Below are positions 27,386 to 36,028 of a stretch of 64,000 nucleotides of DNA, piece after piece (the first letter of the stretch is position 1; the number at the start of each line of letters is the position of its first letter). A model generated the notes under the pieces. The model had not been told where the DNA came from and ran no database searches. It was given only the letters and a program-made list of their open reading frames with translations. Origin of the DNA: JAJRPT01 sp965661945. GTDB taxonomy: Bacteria > Bacteroidota > Ignavibacteria > Kapaibacteriales > UBA2268. The stretch is taken from NCBI GenBank assembly GCA_965661945.1, contig CBFIFP010000001.1, positions 124,001 to 188,000 of the forward strand. The letters are read 5' to 3'. The position numbers and the translations under genes are program-made.

Positions 27386-27477
27386 CTTCAGTAGAAGAGT
27401 TAACTCAATTAACAAATCCTAAATAGTTGGAAATGATATGTTGTTCTAAAATAGTATGTTATACAAGAGTTAAAATT

Positions 27478-27954
27478 TTAAAATACTTTTTCGATTGTTA
27501 AGGAGTCGTCTTCTTCTCTAAATGTAATTTCGGCTGAACATACAGAGTCGGCGTAAACTTTATCTTTGCCAAATAAATTAACAATGGATTTTTTTTCTTT
27601 TGTTGGAGCTTTTATGTGGATGAAAACACTTACTATTCCACCTTGTTCTTCTTCATTCCAATATACATAAGCGTTGTTAATATCACCATCAGATTCAATT
27701 GTAATAGTTTGTAAGGAATTTAATTCTTCATCTGTAAATGATGGTTCTGTAACTTGCAAAAAGGTTAATTCGTCGTCAAATATATTTTTAATGTATTCAT
27801 TTTTATCACTTCCAATATATTTAAATACTGAATTAAAAGTACCATCTTCATTTAGGTCTAAAAATAATTCTTTAATTCCTGAAAGTTGCTCGCCATTTAT
27901 GTAAATTGCTGTTTTTTCTAATCTTCCGTTACTTGTTATTGATAATGATTTCAT
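27478..27954 (-). CDS. Hypothetical protein with internal duplication
   Basis: 158 residues, acidic, no signal peptide and no family I recognise. Two similar stretches of about 31 residues occur at the start (SLSITSNGRLEKTAIYINGE) and near residue 84 (QTITIESDGDINNAYVYWNE), both with the pattern I-x-S-[ND]-G then [IV]-Y-x-N-[GE]-E, suggesting a duplicated beta-hairpin unit. It lies 43 nt downstream of pgk on the same strand and probably shares its transcript. A cytoplasmic role is likely but cannot be named. Confidence 0.6.
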   Translation of the reverse strand: MKSLSITSNGRLEKTAIYINGEQLSGIKELFLDLNEDGTFNSVFKYIGSDKNEYIKNIFDDELTFLQVTEPSFTDEELNSLQTITIESDGDINNAYVYWNEEEQGGIVSVFIHIKAPTKEKKSIVNLFGKDKVYADSVCSAEITFREEDDSLTIEKVF

Positions 27955-27997
27955 AATGTTCTAAAAATATTTTTTATTTAAAGTTTTTATTGAATAG

Positions 27998-29185
27998 TTA
28001 ATTAATTTCTAATGCTTTAATTCCAGGCAGTTCTTTACCTTCTAAGAATTCTAAAGAAGCACCTCCGCCTGTTGAGATATGAGTTATGGAATCTTGTAAT
28101 CCAATGTTAGAAATTGCTGAAACAGAGTCTCCCCCACCAACAATTGTTGTAGCCCCATTTTTGGTAGCTTCGGCAAGTGCTTTAGCTAATTCATTAGTGC
28201 CATCTGTATAATTTGAAAATTCAAAAACGCCCATTGGACCATTCCACAGAATTGTTTTTGAATGTTTTATGAAGTTTTTAAATAAATGAATTGTTTTAGG
28301 TCCTATATCTAAGCCCATATAATCTTTATGAATATCATTCATAGGATAAATTATAAAATCTGGGTTGTCGCTGTATTCTAAAGTGGCTTTTGTGTCTATT
28401 GGTAGAACTATTTTTGACGGGGATTCATCTGCTTTTTCTAATAATTCTTTTGCAAGGTTTAATTTATCTTTTTCTACAAGAGATTTACCTACTTCGTATC
28501 CTTGGGCTGCTAGAAATGTAAACATCATTCCACCACCGATTAAGATGTAATCACAACCTCCAATCATACTGTCTATAACATCAATTTTTCCTGATATTTT
28601 GGCTCCTCCGATGATTGAGGTAAAAGGTTTTTCGGCATTATTAACTTTATCACCTAAAAAATTTAATTCTTTTTCAATCAAATAACCCATATATCTGTTT
28701 TTGAAATATTTAGCTACCCCAGCAGTTGAAGAATGCGCTCTATGAGCTGTTCCAAAGGCATCATTTATATAAACATCACCAAGTTCTGCAAGTTTTTTAG
28801 AAAAATCCTCATCATTGGCTTCTTCTTCTTTATAATATCTCAAATTTTCTAATAGAACTATAGTTCCAACTTCTGAATTTTCAATTTCATTTTTAACTTC
28901 ATCGCCAATGCAATCATTCAAAAATTTAACTTTGTAATTTTTTGAAAGATAATTGGCAACGGGCTTTAATGAATATTTTGGGTTCTTTTCGCCATTTGGT
29001 CTTCCAAGATGCGACATAAGAATAGCAACTCCCCTATTATCAATAATTTTTTCAATTGTAGGCAGAGATTGTATAATCCTTGTGTCGTCTGTTATGATAC
29101 CAGCAGAGTTAATTGGCACGTTAAAATCAACTCTAACCAAGCATCTAAGGTTTTTAGCGTTTAATTCACTTATAGATTTAATCAT
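27998..29185 (-). CDS. pgk: Phosphoglycerate kinase
   Basis: 395 residues, the normal length. It makes ATP from 1,3-bisphosphoglycerate in glycolysis. Motifs: RVDFNVPIN, LMSHLGRPNG, LLENLRYYKEEEAND, DAFGTAHRAHSS, IIGGAKISGKIDVI, WNGPMGVFEF and VGGGDSVSAI. It lies 33 nt after miaA on the same strand, in a run of housekeeping genes read right to left (pcm, miaA, pgk). A GATAGGGG stretch before the ATG could serve as ribosome site. Confidence 0.98.
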   Translation of the reverse strand: MIKSISELNAKNLRCLVRVDFNVPINSAGIITDDTRIIQSLPTIEKIIDNRGVAILMSHLGRPNGEKNPKYSLKPVANYLSKNYKVKFLNDCIGDEVKNEIENSEVGTIVLLENLRYYKEEEANDEDFSKKLAELGDVYINDAFGTAHRAHSSTAGVAKYFKNRYMGYLIEKELNFLGDKVNNAEKPFTSIIGGAKISGKIDVIDSMIGGCDYILIGGGMMFTFLAAQGYEVGKSLVEKDKLNLAKELLEKADESPSKIVLPIDTKATLEYSDNPDFIIYPMNDIHKDYMGLDIGPKTIHLFKNFIKHSKTILWNGPMGVFEFSNYTDGTNELAKALAEATKNGATTIVGGGDSVSAISNIGLQDSITHISTGGGASLEFLEGKELPGIKALEIN

Positions 29186-29218
29186 TTTTACCCCTATCTA
29201 TTTTTTAAGTTTACGAAA

Positions 29219-30151
29219 TTAAGCATTTTTTGTGTAATTTTCACATTCCAATATTAAATATTTTAAAATTTCATTTTTATCTGCTAAAGAAATAAATTCA
29301 TTTTTATTTTGGTTGTTAATCCATGTTATCTGTCTTTTAGCATAATGCCTTGTAAATTTTTGCATTTCGGAGATTGCCAAGTCTTTAGTTATTCTATTTT
29401 CTAAGAATGCAATGGCTTCTCTATATCCAACTGAGTTTAATGCATAATTATGCAGTCCGTAACCCATATTTAATAAGTTTATTACTTCTTGTTCAAATCC
29501 ATTATCCCACATTTGAATTGTTCTTTTATTAATTTGGTTATAAAGAATATCTCTTTGTGTTTGTAGGATAAAATATTTGGGTTTAAAATTTGATTTACTA
29601 AAATGCTCTAAGTTAATGATTGAATTTCCTGTTATTAAAAAATATTCTAAAGCACGAGATATTCTTCTAATATTTTGACCTTGATATAAATCATGAGCTG
29701 TTTTATCTAGTTTTTTTAATTCTTCGATGATATATTTGTCGCCATTTTCCTTTCTTAGGTTGTTAATTTTATTTCTAACAATAAGTTTTTCATTTTCATC
29801 AAGTTTATCATCTTCCATTCCTTGAATTAGTGCTTTGATATAAAAGCCAGTTCCTCCTGCAACGATTGGTATTTTTTTTCTTGATTTAATTTCATTTATG
29901 GTTTTAATTCCATCATTTTCGAATTTTCCGGCGTTGTAGTTTTCGTCTGGATTTATTATATCAATAAGATGATGTTTGACTTTTAGGTTATCATCGGAAG
30001 ATATTTTTGCTGTTCCGATGTTCATGTACTTGAATATTTGTCTTGAGTCTGCAGAAATAATTTCTATGGGAAAGTGTTTAGCAAGTTCTATAAGAAGTTC
30101 TGTTTTTCCGGAACCAGTAGGTGCTGTTAATATTATTATTTCTTCAGTCAT
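29219..30151 (-). CDS. miaA: tRNA dimethylallyltransferase
   Basis: 310 residues; adds the isopentenyl group to A37 of tRNAs that read UNN codons. Motifs: P-loop APTGSGKTELLIELAK, ISADSRQIFKYMNIGTAK, VAGGTGFYIKALIQG, the NIRRISRALE segment and GYREAIAFLE. The order and length are normal for MiaA. It lies between pcm and pgk on the same strand. Confidence 0.97.
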   Translation of the reverse strand: MTEEIIILTAPTGSGKTELLIELAKHFPIEIISADSRQIFKYMNIGTAKISSDDNLKVKHHLIDIINPDENYNAGKFENDGIKTINEIKSRKKIPIVAGGTGFYIKALIQGMEDDKLDENEKLIVRNKINNLRKENGDKYIIEELKKLDKTAHDLYQGQNIRRISRALEYFLITGNSIINLEHFSKSNFKPKYFILQTQRDILYNQINKRTIQMWDNGFEQEVINLLNMGYGLHNYALNSVGYREAIAFLENRITKDLAISEMQKFTRHYAKRQITWINNQNKNEFISLADKNEILKYLILECENYTKNA

Positions 30152-30202
30152 TAAATTTTTAGATTATTATTTATTGTTTCTTTTAATTTTTATTTTTTAA
30201 TT

Positions 30203-30844
30203 TTACTCTTTAAAACCATCTTCCCCAATGAGAGGAACAAATTTGAACTTACCTTTTTTTTGAATATCAAATTGGTTGTTTTTTTTGGTTATTAGGTGCA
30301 TAATTTGAGATTCTGGCGTTCCAATGGGTATTATCATTTTACCGTTATCATCTAATTGTTTTAGTAATTCTTCTGGAATATTAGGAGAGGCTGCCGTAAC
30401 TATTATTCTATCAAAAGGTGCGTGTTTTAACAATCCCTTAGTTCCATCACCAAGATGGCTCGAGATATTTAGTTTGTTATGTTCAAAAAATAATTTTGAT
30501 TTTTCGTAAAGTGGTTTATGTCTTTCGATTGTGTAAACGTTTGCTTTTAAGAAGTATAAAAGTAGTGCTTGATATCCACTTCCTGTTCCAATTTCAAGTA
30601 CTCTCATTCCTTTTTCAACTTCCAATAATTGAGTCATGTAAGCAACAGTAAAGGGTTGAGAGATAGTTTGACCACAATCAATTGGCAAGGCATTATCATC
30701 ATAAGCTTTGTTCCAAAATGTTTTTGATAAAAATAGTTCTCTTGGAATTTTTTGGATTGCTAATAAAATGTCTTGATTTGAAATCCCCTTATTTTCAAGG
30801 TCTCTTATAAGTTTTGATTTTTTTTGTGTGAAATTTTGTTGCAT
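30203..30844 (-). CDS. pcm: Protein-L-isoaspartate O-methyltransferase
   Basis: 213 residues. It repairs isoaspartyl residues in aged proteins using S-adenosylmethionine. Motifs: PRELFL, ALPIDCGQTISQPFTVAYM (substrate region) and SAM motif VLEIGTGSGYQALLL, then IIVTAASPNIPEELL and GKMIIPIG. The ATG overlaps the stop of cdaA by one base, so the two are coupled. Confidence 0.95.
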   Translation of the reverse strand: MQQNFTQKKSKLIRDLENKGISNQDILLAIQKIPRELFLSKTFWNKAYDDNALPIDCGQTISQPFTVAYMTQLLEVEKGMRVLEIGTGSGYQALLLYFLKANVYTIERHKPLYEKSKLFFEHNKLNISSHLGDGTKGLLKHAPFDRIIVTAASPNIPEELLKQLDDNGKMIIPIGTPESQIMHLITKKNNQFDIQKKGKFKFVPLIGEDGFKE

Positions 30845-31656
30845 TAAATTTTGGTTAAATTATTTTCTTGTATAAAAAGTTCTACTTCGTTGTAGTTAAA
30901 AACGGTGTCTAATGTTCTTTCTACTAAGTCTTTTGGTATATTTAAGTATATATGCCCGCTGTCAGCAATGGATATTGCTCCGGTTTCTTCAGAGACAATT
31001 AATACCACAACATCGGTTATTTCGGAAAGCCCTAAAGCAGCTTTATGCCTCATACCGAGATTTTTACTTCCCATTTTATCTTTGTTAGATAGTGGTAAAG
31101 TATTTTTAGCTGAGATAATTTTTCTGTTTTCGATAATTACAGCTCCATCGTGAAGAGGAGATTTAGGGTTAAAAATTGAGGTTAATAGTTCGACAGTTAG
31201 TTCTGCATTTAAATATAAACCACCACCCACGCTAATTTCGATATTTTGTGTTCTTGGAAAGATGATTAAAGCACCGATATGCTTTTCTGAAAGATTAATG
31301 GCAGATTCTTCTATGATAGCAAACATTTTTTCGCTATTGTCATTTACAAATATTCGAAAGATTGGACTACGGGTAAGAATTAGGAGTAGTCTTCTGATTT
31401 CTTCGCGAAAAAGTATGATAAAAGCAATTAACCAAATATCAGAAAGAGTTCTTAAAATCCAATTTATAGACCTTAAATTAATTGCTTCAGTTATAAATGA
31501 AAGACCGATTAAAACTAATAATCCAAAAAGAATTTGAACTGCAATAGTATCTTTAAGATTAATATAAACCCAATAAAATAATGTGCTAACAATTAGTATG
31601 TCAACTACATCAAGAATTGAAATACTTACAAAACCTACATTGAATAGTTCAATCAT
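30844..31656 (-). CDS. cdaA: Diadenylate cyclase, CdaA type (c-di-AMP synthase)
   Basis: About 270 residues: three N-terminal membrane segments (about 10-90) and a DAC domain (about 110-265). It joins two ATP into the second messenger c-di-AMP. Motifs: SPLHDGAVIIEN (DGA) and LGMRHKAALGLSE, where most family members have GTRHRAA; the change of the RHR arginine to lysine is unusual. An ATG at 31701 is possible, but it lies inside the nuoC terminator hairpin; the ATG at 31656 (MIELFNVGFVSISILDVVDI) matches the family start. c-di-AMP controls potassium uptake in many bacteria, and a Ktr/Trk pair is present 5 kb away. Confidence 0.93.
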   Translation of the reverse strand: MIELFNVGFVSISILDVVDILIVSTLFYWVYINLKDTIAVQILFGLLVLIGLSFITEAINLRSINWILRTLSDIWLIAFIILFREEIRRLLLILTRSPIFRIFVNDNSEKMFAIIEESAINLSEKHIGALIIFPRTQNIEISVGGGLYLNAELTVELLTSIFNPKSPLHDGAVIIENRKIISAKNTLPLSNKDKMGSKNLGMRHKAALGLSEITDVVVLIVSEETGAISIADSGHIYLNIPKDLVERTLDTVFNYNEVELFIQENNLTKI

Positions 31657-31677
31657 TTTACTGGAGTTTAATAAATA

Positions 31678-31709
31678 AAAATAAGATGAATTAATATTCA
31701 TCTTATTTT
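31678..31709 (-). terminator. Intrinsic terminator after nuoC
   Basis: Perfect 13-bp stem AAAATAAGATGAA (31678-31690) and TTCATCTTATTTT (31697-31709) with TTAATA loop, 21 nt past the nuoC stop; a T-rich tract follows on the minus strand. Confidence 0.8.
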
Positions 31710-31730
31710 AAAATTAGAAATAGTTAAATA

Positions 31731-32279
31731 TTATTCAACTTCACCATATTTTTCTGGGTATGGAGGTAAAGCTAGTGAACCTGGGATACCTGTAAGAGGA
31801 AAATCTTTTCTTAAAGGATAAATCGGTTCATCAGTTTCGGGATCTACATAATCTTCTGGCATATAGAAACGTCTTAAATCTGGATGATTTTGAAAAATGA
31901 TACCGTACATATCGTAGGTTTCTCTTTCGTACCAGTTAGCACTTTCCCATATTTCACTTAGGGTTGGGCAGGTGCAGTCATCTTCTTCTATTGTAGTTTT
32001 TATTCTAACTCTGTGATTGTGCTTTAAAGAATACAGAATATAAATTACTTGAAATCTGTTTTTTGGAGAGTTCCAATCAACTGCAGTTGCATCTACGCAT
32101 AAATCAAAAGCCGTTTCAGAATTATTTTTTAATTCTTTAGCAACTTCTACTAATTTATCTTTAGGTACTGTTAGAGTTAACTGATCTCTGTGAAGGTAAA
32201 CTTCAGGATTGTTGTAAATATTTTTTACAACGTTGATTATTGTTTCTCTGTTTTTTATTGAGTTTTGTTTTTCTGACAT
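31731..32279 (-). CDS. nuoC: NADH-quinone oxidoreductase subunit C, standing alone
   Basis: 182 residues. NuoC is a peripheral-arm subunit of respiratory complex I. The family block ANWYERETYDMYGIIFQNHPDLRRFYMP and PLRKDFPLTG is intact. The ATG at 32279 is preferred to the TTG at 32294 because GGGA lies 9 nt before it. No other nuo gene is adjacent: a TPR gene precedes it and cdaA follows after a strong terminator. The other subunits must be elsewhere. Confidence 0.93.
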   Translation of the reverse strand: MSEKQNSIKNRETIINVVKNIYNNPEVYLHRDQLTLTVPKDKLVEVAKELKNNSETAFDLCVDATAVDWNSPKNRFQVIYILYSLKHNHRVRIKTTIEEDDCTCPTLSEIWESANWYERETYDMYGIIFQNHPDLRRFYMPEDYVDPETDEPIYPLRKDFPLTGIPGSLALPPYPEKYGEVE

Positions 32280-32319
32280 TTTTAAATTTCCCAAATAATA
32301 ATTTCAAAAATAGGAAAAA

Positions 32320-33591
32320 TTATCTTAATTTTAAAGTTTTAATTGATTTTTCGAATATTTGTTCATAATATCTCCACTGAGTATCTGGCGCTTGTAGGTA
32401 AGCATAGAAAAGGTTATCACTTGACGCTGCAACGACTTCGAATGATTCATAAGCTATAGATTTGTTATCTACTTTTCTCATTGTTCTATAAACTCTTGCT
32501 TTTAATCCATCAATTTTTGTTAATTTTTGAGAGCCAACTTTGTAATCAAAATAATCTTCGCCGTTTTTAGCGTTGCTATCACTCCAGAATTCTATTAATT
32601 GGTCTTCCCCACTCATACCATAAATTGATTTCATATTTCTACTCATTACAAGATTTACAGAAGTAAGAAGAGAAGGTGATTTTTCGTCCCATTTATTGGG
32701 TGTGATAAGAACTTCGGTTCTATCTAAGGATTTTTCAACTTCATAAAAGAACCAGTCGTCAGGTAAATCAATGCTTACTGAACCATCTGAGGATTTAAAA
32801 GTTTTCCATTTAATTTTATCAATTGGTGTGAATTTTACTCCTGCAAGTTTTTCTAATGTTTTCCTGTCTTTTTCGGCATCTGTCTTATTTCCAATTTTAT
32901 CGTAAGACATTGCTCTATTATTGATAGATTTGTCGTGTCTTGGGTTTAGTCTTATTGCTTCGCTATATTGCTCTATGGCTTTTCGCCATTGTTCTGACAT
33001 ATAATAACAATTTCCTAATTCGAAGAAGACTTCGGGGTTTTTATATCCCATGTTTATAGAGGTGTTGATATCTTTGATAGCTTGGTCGAACTGACCTAAT
33101 TGCATATACATTTGCCCTCTTTGATAATAAACAGATGGATTTTGAGGGCTTAATCTTAATGATTGAGAAAAATCTTCAACAGCTTCTTGTATTCTTCCTA
33201 ATCCATTTAGTGCAGTAGCTCTGTTAAGGTATGCCTCTGCAAAATTAGGATCTATTATTATTGCTCTATCAAAATCATCGAGTGATGCTTGGACTTCACC
33301 AATATATCCATAAGCTAATCCTCGTGAGTTATAATTATCAGCGTATTTATTATTGATTTTTATTGAAGAAGTGAAATAATCAACTGCAGCTTCGGGGTCT
33401 TCGAGAACTAAATAACACATCCCTAAATAGTAATAGGCTTTGTAGTTGTTTTTATCGGAATCTATAACTTTTTTTAATTCTGTTATTGCTTGTTTGTAGT
33501 TTCCTGCTTGATATAAAGACGCGCCTTTCTCATAACCTTGAGAGAATAAGCTAATTTGAATTAAAATTATAATTAGTATTAGTTTTTTCAT
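32320..33591 (-). CDS. Exported TPR protein with C-terminal unknown domain
   Basis: 423 residues: signal peptide (MKKLILIIILIQISLFSQG), about seven tetratricopeptide repeats over residues 20-235 (YYLGMCYLVLEDPEAAVDYF, YYQRGQMYMQLGQFDQAI, NNRAMSYDKIGNKTDAEK), then a C-terminal domain of about 160 residues (VSIDLPDDWFFYEVEKS, AYLQAPDTQWRYYEQIFEKS) like the PsbP/DcrB-like fold, uncertain. The TPR part likely binds partner proteins in the periplasm. It stands 40 nt upstream of nuoC; a functional link is not evident. Confidence 0.8.
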   Translation of the reverse strand: MKKLILIIILIQISLFSQGYEKGASLYQAGNYKQAITELKKVIDSDKNNYKAYYYLGMCYLVLEDPEAAVDYFTSSIKINNKYADNYNSRGLAYGYIGEVQASLDDFDRAIIIDPNFAEAYLNRATALNGLGRIQEAVEDFSQSLRLSPQNPSVYYQRGQMYMQLGQFDQAIKDINTSINMGYKNPEVFFELGNCYYMSEQWRKAIEQYSEAIRLNPRHDKSINNRAMSYDKIGNKTDAEKDRKTLEKLAGVKFTPIDKIKWKTFKSSDGSVSIDLPDDWFFYEVEKSLDRTEVLITPNKWDEKSPSLLTSVNLVMSRNMKSIYGMSGEDQLIEFWSDSNAKNGEDYFDYKVGSQKLTKIDGLKARVYRTMRKVDNKSIAYESFEVVAASSDNLFYAYLQAPDTQWRYYEQIFEKSIKTLKLR

Positions 33592-33649
33592 TTTTTATAT
33601 ACCATTGTTGTTTGTTAATATTTATAAAACGTTTTTATTACGAAAAAGT

Positions 33650-34231
33650 TTATTTTCTAAGCCATTCTTCTAATATTTTATTGTATTTATTTTCTTGAAG
33701 TGATGTGGTTTTATACATTCCTTTACTTAATCGCTGTCTGTATGCTTCATAGAGTGTTACTGCAGCTGCAACTGATATGTTTAAACTTTGAATCATTCCA
33801 ACTTGTGGTATTAAGAAGTTTTCATCTGCGAGTTGAACTGCCTTATTACTTACTCCATTTTTTTCGTTACCAAACACTAAGCAAATTGGTTGAGTAAAAT
33901 CCATTTGATACATATCTAAAGATTTTTCAGTGAGTGAGGTTGTGAATATTTTTCTTCCTAAGTTTCTCTGTTTGGAGTATGCTTCTTCTATGTTATCATA
34001 AACGCAATAATCTACCCATTTTGCTGCACCTGCTGAAGACTTCTTGCCGAGGTTAAACTCTCTACCATCGTTATAGACCAAATCTATATCAAATATACCA
34101 ACTGCATCACAGCTCCTCATAACTGCAGAGATGTTATGAGGGTTGTGAATATTTTCCATAATTACAGATATTGAACTTTGTCTTTTTGAAAGAACTTCTT
34201 TTATTTTTTTTGATCTTTCTTCTGTTCGGAT
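33650..34231 (-). CDS. TrmH-family tRNA 2'-O-ribose methyltransferase, non-canonical start
   Basis: SPOUT-fold methyltransferase, probably TrmH, which methylates G18 of tRNAs. Motif 1 ENIHNPHNISAVMRSCDAVG, motif 2 LVFGNEKNGVS and motif 3 QSLNISVAAAVTLYEAYR are present. The first ATG (34159) would cut off the conserved leader, which is open upstream as IRTEERSKKIKEVLSKRQ. In that extension there is no ATG, GTG or TTG before the TAA at 34258; the ATC at 34231 sits where family members have Met 1. I place the start there, at low certainty. CTG at 34255 is another option. It follows the ABC-F gene by 16 nt. Family confidence is high, start uncertain. Confidence 0.82.
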   Translation of the reverse strand: MRTEERSKKIKEVLSKRQSSISVIMENIHNPHNISAVMRSCDAVGIFDIDLVYNDGREFNLGKKSSAGAAKWVDYCVYDNIEEAYSKQRNLGRKIFTTSLTEKSLDMYQMDFTQPICLVFGNEKNGVSNKAVQLADENFLIPQVGMIQSLNISVAAAVTLYEAYRQRLSKGMYKTTSLQENKYNKILEEWLRK

Positions 34232-34247
34232 TGTATTTGTTTTTACT

Positions 34248-35873
34248 CTATACAGTTACTTCCCCATACAATTCTTCGCGTCGTTTTGAGATTTCTTCGT
34301 CTTTTAGATAATCATCATAAAATGTCATTTTATCTATAATACCATTTGGTGTTAGTTCAATTATTCTATTTGCTGTGGTTTGAATTAATTGGTGGTCATG
34401 TGAGTAGAATAATATTACTTCTTTGTATGCTTCTAATGCGTTATTTAATGATGTAATTGCCTCTAAATCTAAGTGGTTGGTAGGGTCATCAAAAACTAAT
34501 ACGTTAGCTCCAGATAACATTACTTTAGAAATCATACATCTTACTTTTTCACCACCGGATAAAACACTGGTAGATTTATTTGCTTCTTCTTGTGAAAATA
34601 ACATTCTACCAAGGAAGCTTCTGATGAATGTTTCATCTGTATCTTTTGAGAATTGTCTTAACCAATCTGTGATTTTTAGACCACTTGTGAATTCTTGGTC
34701 ATTTTCTCTTGCTATGTAACTGTTTGTTATTGTAACTCCCCAATCGAACTTTCCTGTATCTGGTTCGACATTTCCCATTATTATTTCAAAAAATGTTGAA
34801 ATTGCTAAATCATTTTCTGAGATAAATGCAATTTTGTCATTTGCATTTACAGTTAGATTCAAATCTTTGAATAATACTTGTCCGTCGATGGTTTTACTAA
34901 GATTTTCAATGTTTAAAATAATGTTTCCACATTCTCTTTCTGGCTTAAATTCGATATACGGAAAACGTCTTGATGTTTTAGGTAAATCTTCTAAGGATAG
35001 TTTATCTAATAGTTTACGTCTTGATGTAGCTTGTCTTGCTTTTGAAGCATTTGCGCTAAATCGCTGAATAAAATCTTTTAGTTCTTTTGCTTTATCTTCA
35101 TTTTTCTTTTGTTGGTCTTTTAATTGTCTTGTTGAGAGTTCAACAGCTTGCGACCAGAAACTGTAATTACCAGTGTAAATTCTAATTTGACTGAAATCTA
35201 TATCTGTGATATGGGTACAAACTTGATTTAAAAAGTGCCTGTCGTGTGAGATAACTAAAACAAGGTTGTTAAATTTATGTAGGAAGTTTTCTAACCATTC
35301 AATTGATTTTATGTCTAAGTTGTTTGTAGGTTCATCTAATAGTAATATATCAGGATTACCAAAAAGAGCTTGAGCTAAAAGTATTCTAACTTTTTCACCT
35401 GACTCTAGGTCGTTCATTTTTTTATCTAGGAATTCATCTCCTAAGCCAAGTCCGCTTAAAAGTGTTGCTGCTTCTGCTTCTGCTTCATAACCATTTAATT
35501 CAGCAAATTCTGATTCTACTTCAGCTATTCTATTTCCTTCTTCCTCTGTAAATTCTGTTTTAGAGTATAATTCATCTCTTTCTTGCATTAATTTCCAGAG
35601 TTTTGCATTACCTTTGATTACAGTATCTAAAACTTTAAACTCATCATATTTAAACTGGTCTTGTTCTAGAATTGATAGTCTTTTACCGGGTTCTATGAAG
35701 ACTTGTCCTTTTGTTGGGTCTATTTCACCAGTAATAATTTTAAACAGGGTTGATTTTCCAGCTCCGTTTGCTCCTATGATTCCATAGCAGTTTCCGGGTG
35801 TAAACTTTAAATCGACATCTTTAAATAAAATTCTTTTTCCGAATTGTAAATTCAAGTTACTTAAGGTAATCAT
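34248..35873 (-). CDS. ABC-F family protein, YbiT-like, with degenerate second P-loop
   Basis: 541 residues, two ABC domains and a linker (FIQRFSANASKARQATSRRKLLDKL) matching YbiT over its length. ABC-F proteins act on the ribosome, not as transporters. NBD1 is intact: GIIGANGAGKSTLFKI, LESGEKVRILLAQAL, LLLDEPTNNLD, ISHDRHF. In NBD2 the Walker A position reads FISENDLAISTFFEI, without the GK pair, and Walker B reads FDDPTNHLD with D for the catalytic E; LSGGEKVR and YSHDHQ remain. So NBD2 may bind ATP poorly or not at all. A TAATTTTG box lies about 32 nt upstream. Confidence 0.9.
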   Translation of the reverse strand: MITLSNLNLQFGKRILFKDVDLKFTPGNCYGIIGANGAGKSTLFKIITGEIDPTKGQVFIEPGKRLSILEQDQFKYDEFKVLDTVIKGNAKLWKLMQERDELYSKTEFTEEEGNRIAEVESEFAELNGYEAEAEAATLLSGLGLGDEFLDKKMNDLESGEKVRILLAQALFGNPDILLLDEPTNNLDIKSIEWLENFLHKFNNLVLVISHDRHFLNQVCTHITDIDFSQIRIYTGNYSFWSQAVELSTRQLKDQQKKNEDKAKELKDFIQRFSANASKARQATSRRKLLDKLSLEDLPKTSRRFPYIEFKPERECGNIILNIENLSKTIDGQVLFKDLNLTVNANDKIAFISENDLAISTFFEIIMGNVEPDTGKFDWGVTITNSYIARENDQEFTSGLKITDWLRQFSKDTDETFIRSFLGRMLFSQEEANKSTSVLSGGEKVRCMISKVMLSGANVLVFDDPTNHLDLEAITSLNNALEAYKEVILFYSHDHQLIQTTANRIIELTPNGIIDKMTFYDDYLKDEEISKRREELYGEVTV

Positions 35874-35904
35874 TTATTTCCTAAAATTTAATTTTTTTAA
35901 TTTA

Positions 35905-35912
35905 CAAAATTA
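35905..35912 (-). promoter_or_regulatory. Putative -7 box of the ABC-F gene
   Basis: TAATTTTG on the minus strand, 32 nt before the ATG, identical to the boxes of secA and the VTC operon. It is divergent from the box at 36019. Confidence 0.45.
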
Positions 35913-36018
35913 AGCACTTAAAGTTAAAGTAAAAAATTGAAATAGGGATAAAATTTACTGTTTTATTAATAATATTCAACATTTTAAATATAAATGTGTA
36001 TAAATTAACATATTTTGT

Positions 36019-36026
36019 TAATTTTG
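36019..36026 (+). promoter_or_regulatory. Putative -7 box of the VTC operon
   Basis: TAATTTTG ends 37 nt before the ATG at 36064. A perfect palindrome (36029-36044) begins 3 nt later and would overlap the transcription start. Confidence 0.45.
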
Positions 36027-36028
36027 CG

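Larger units (their letters stand above)
26929..27477. other. Gene-free stretch with degenerate repeat and palindromes
   Basis: No gene is seen. It holds a TA dinucleotide run (about 26990-27006), a diverged minus-strand copy of the 62.6/63.3-kb repeat (about 27003-27225), and palindromes at 27296-27309 and 27366-27385. Confidence 0.65.

Noticed and set aside
31657..31701. Longer start of cdaA
   Set aside because: The ATG at 31701 lies in the nuoC terminator hairpin; family alignment favours 31656.
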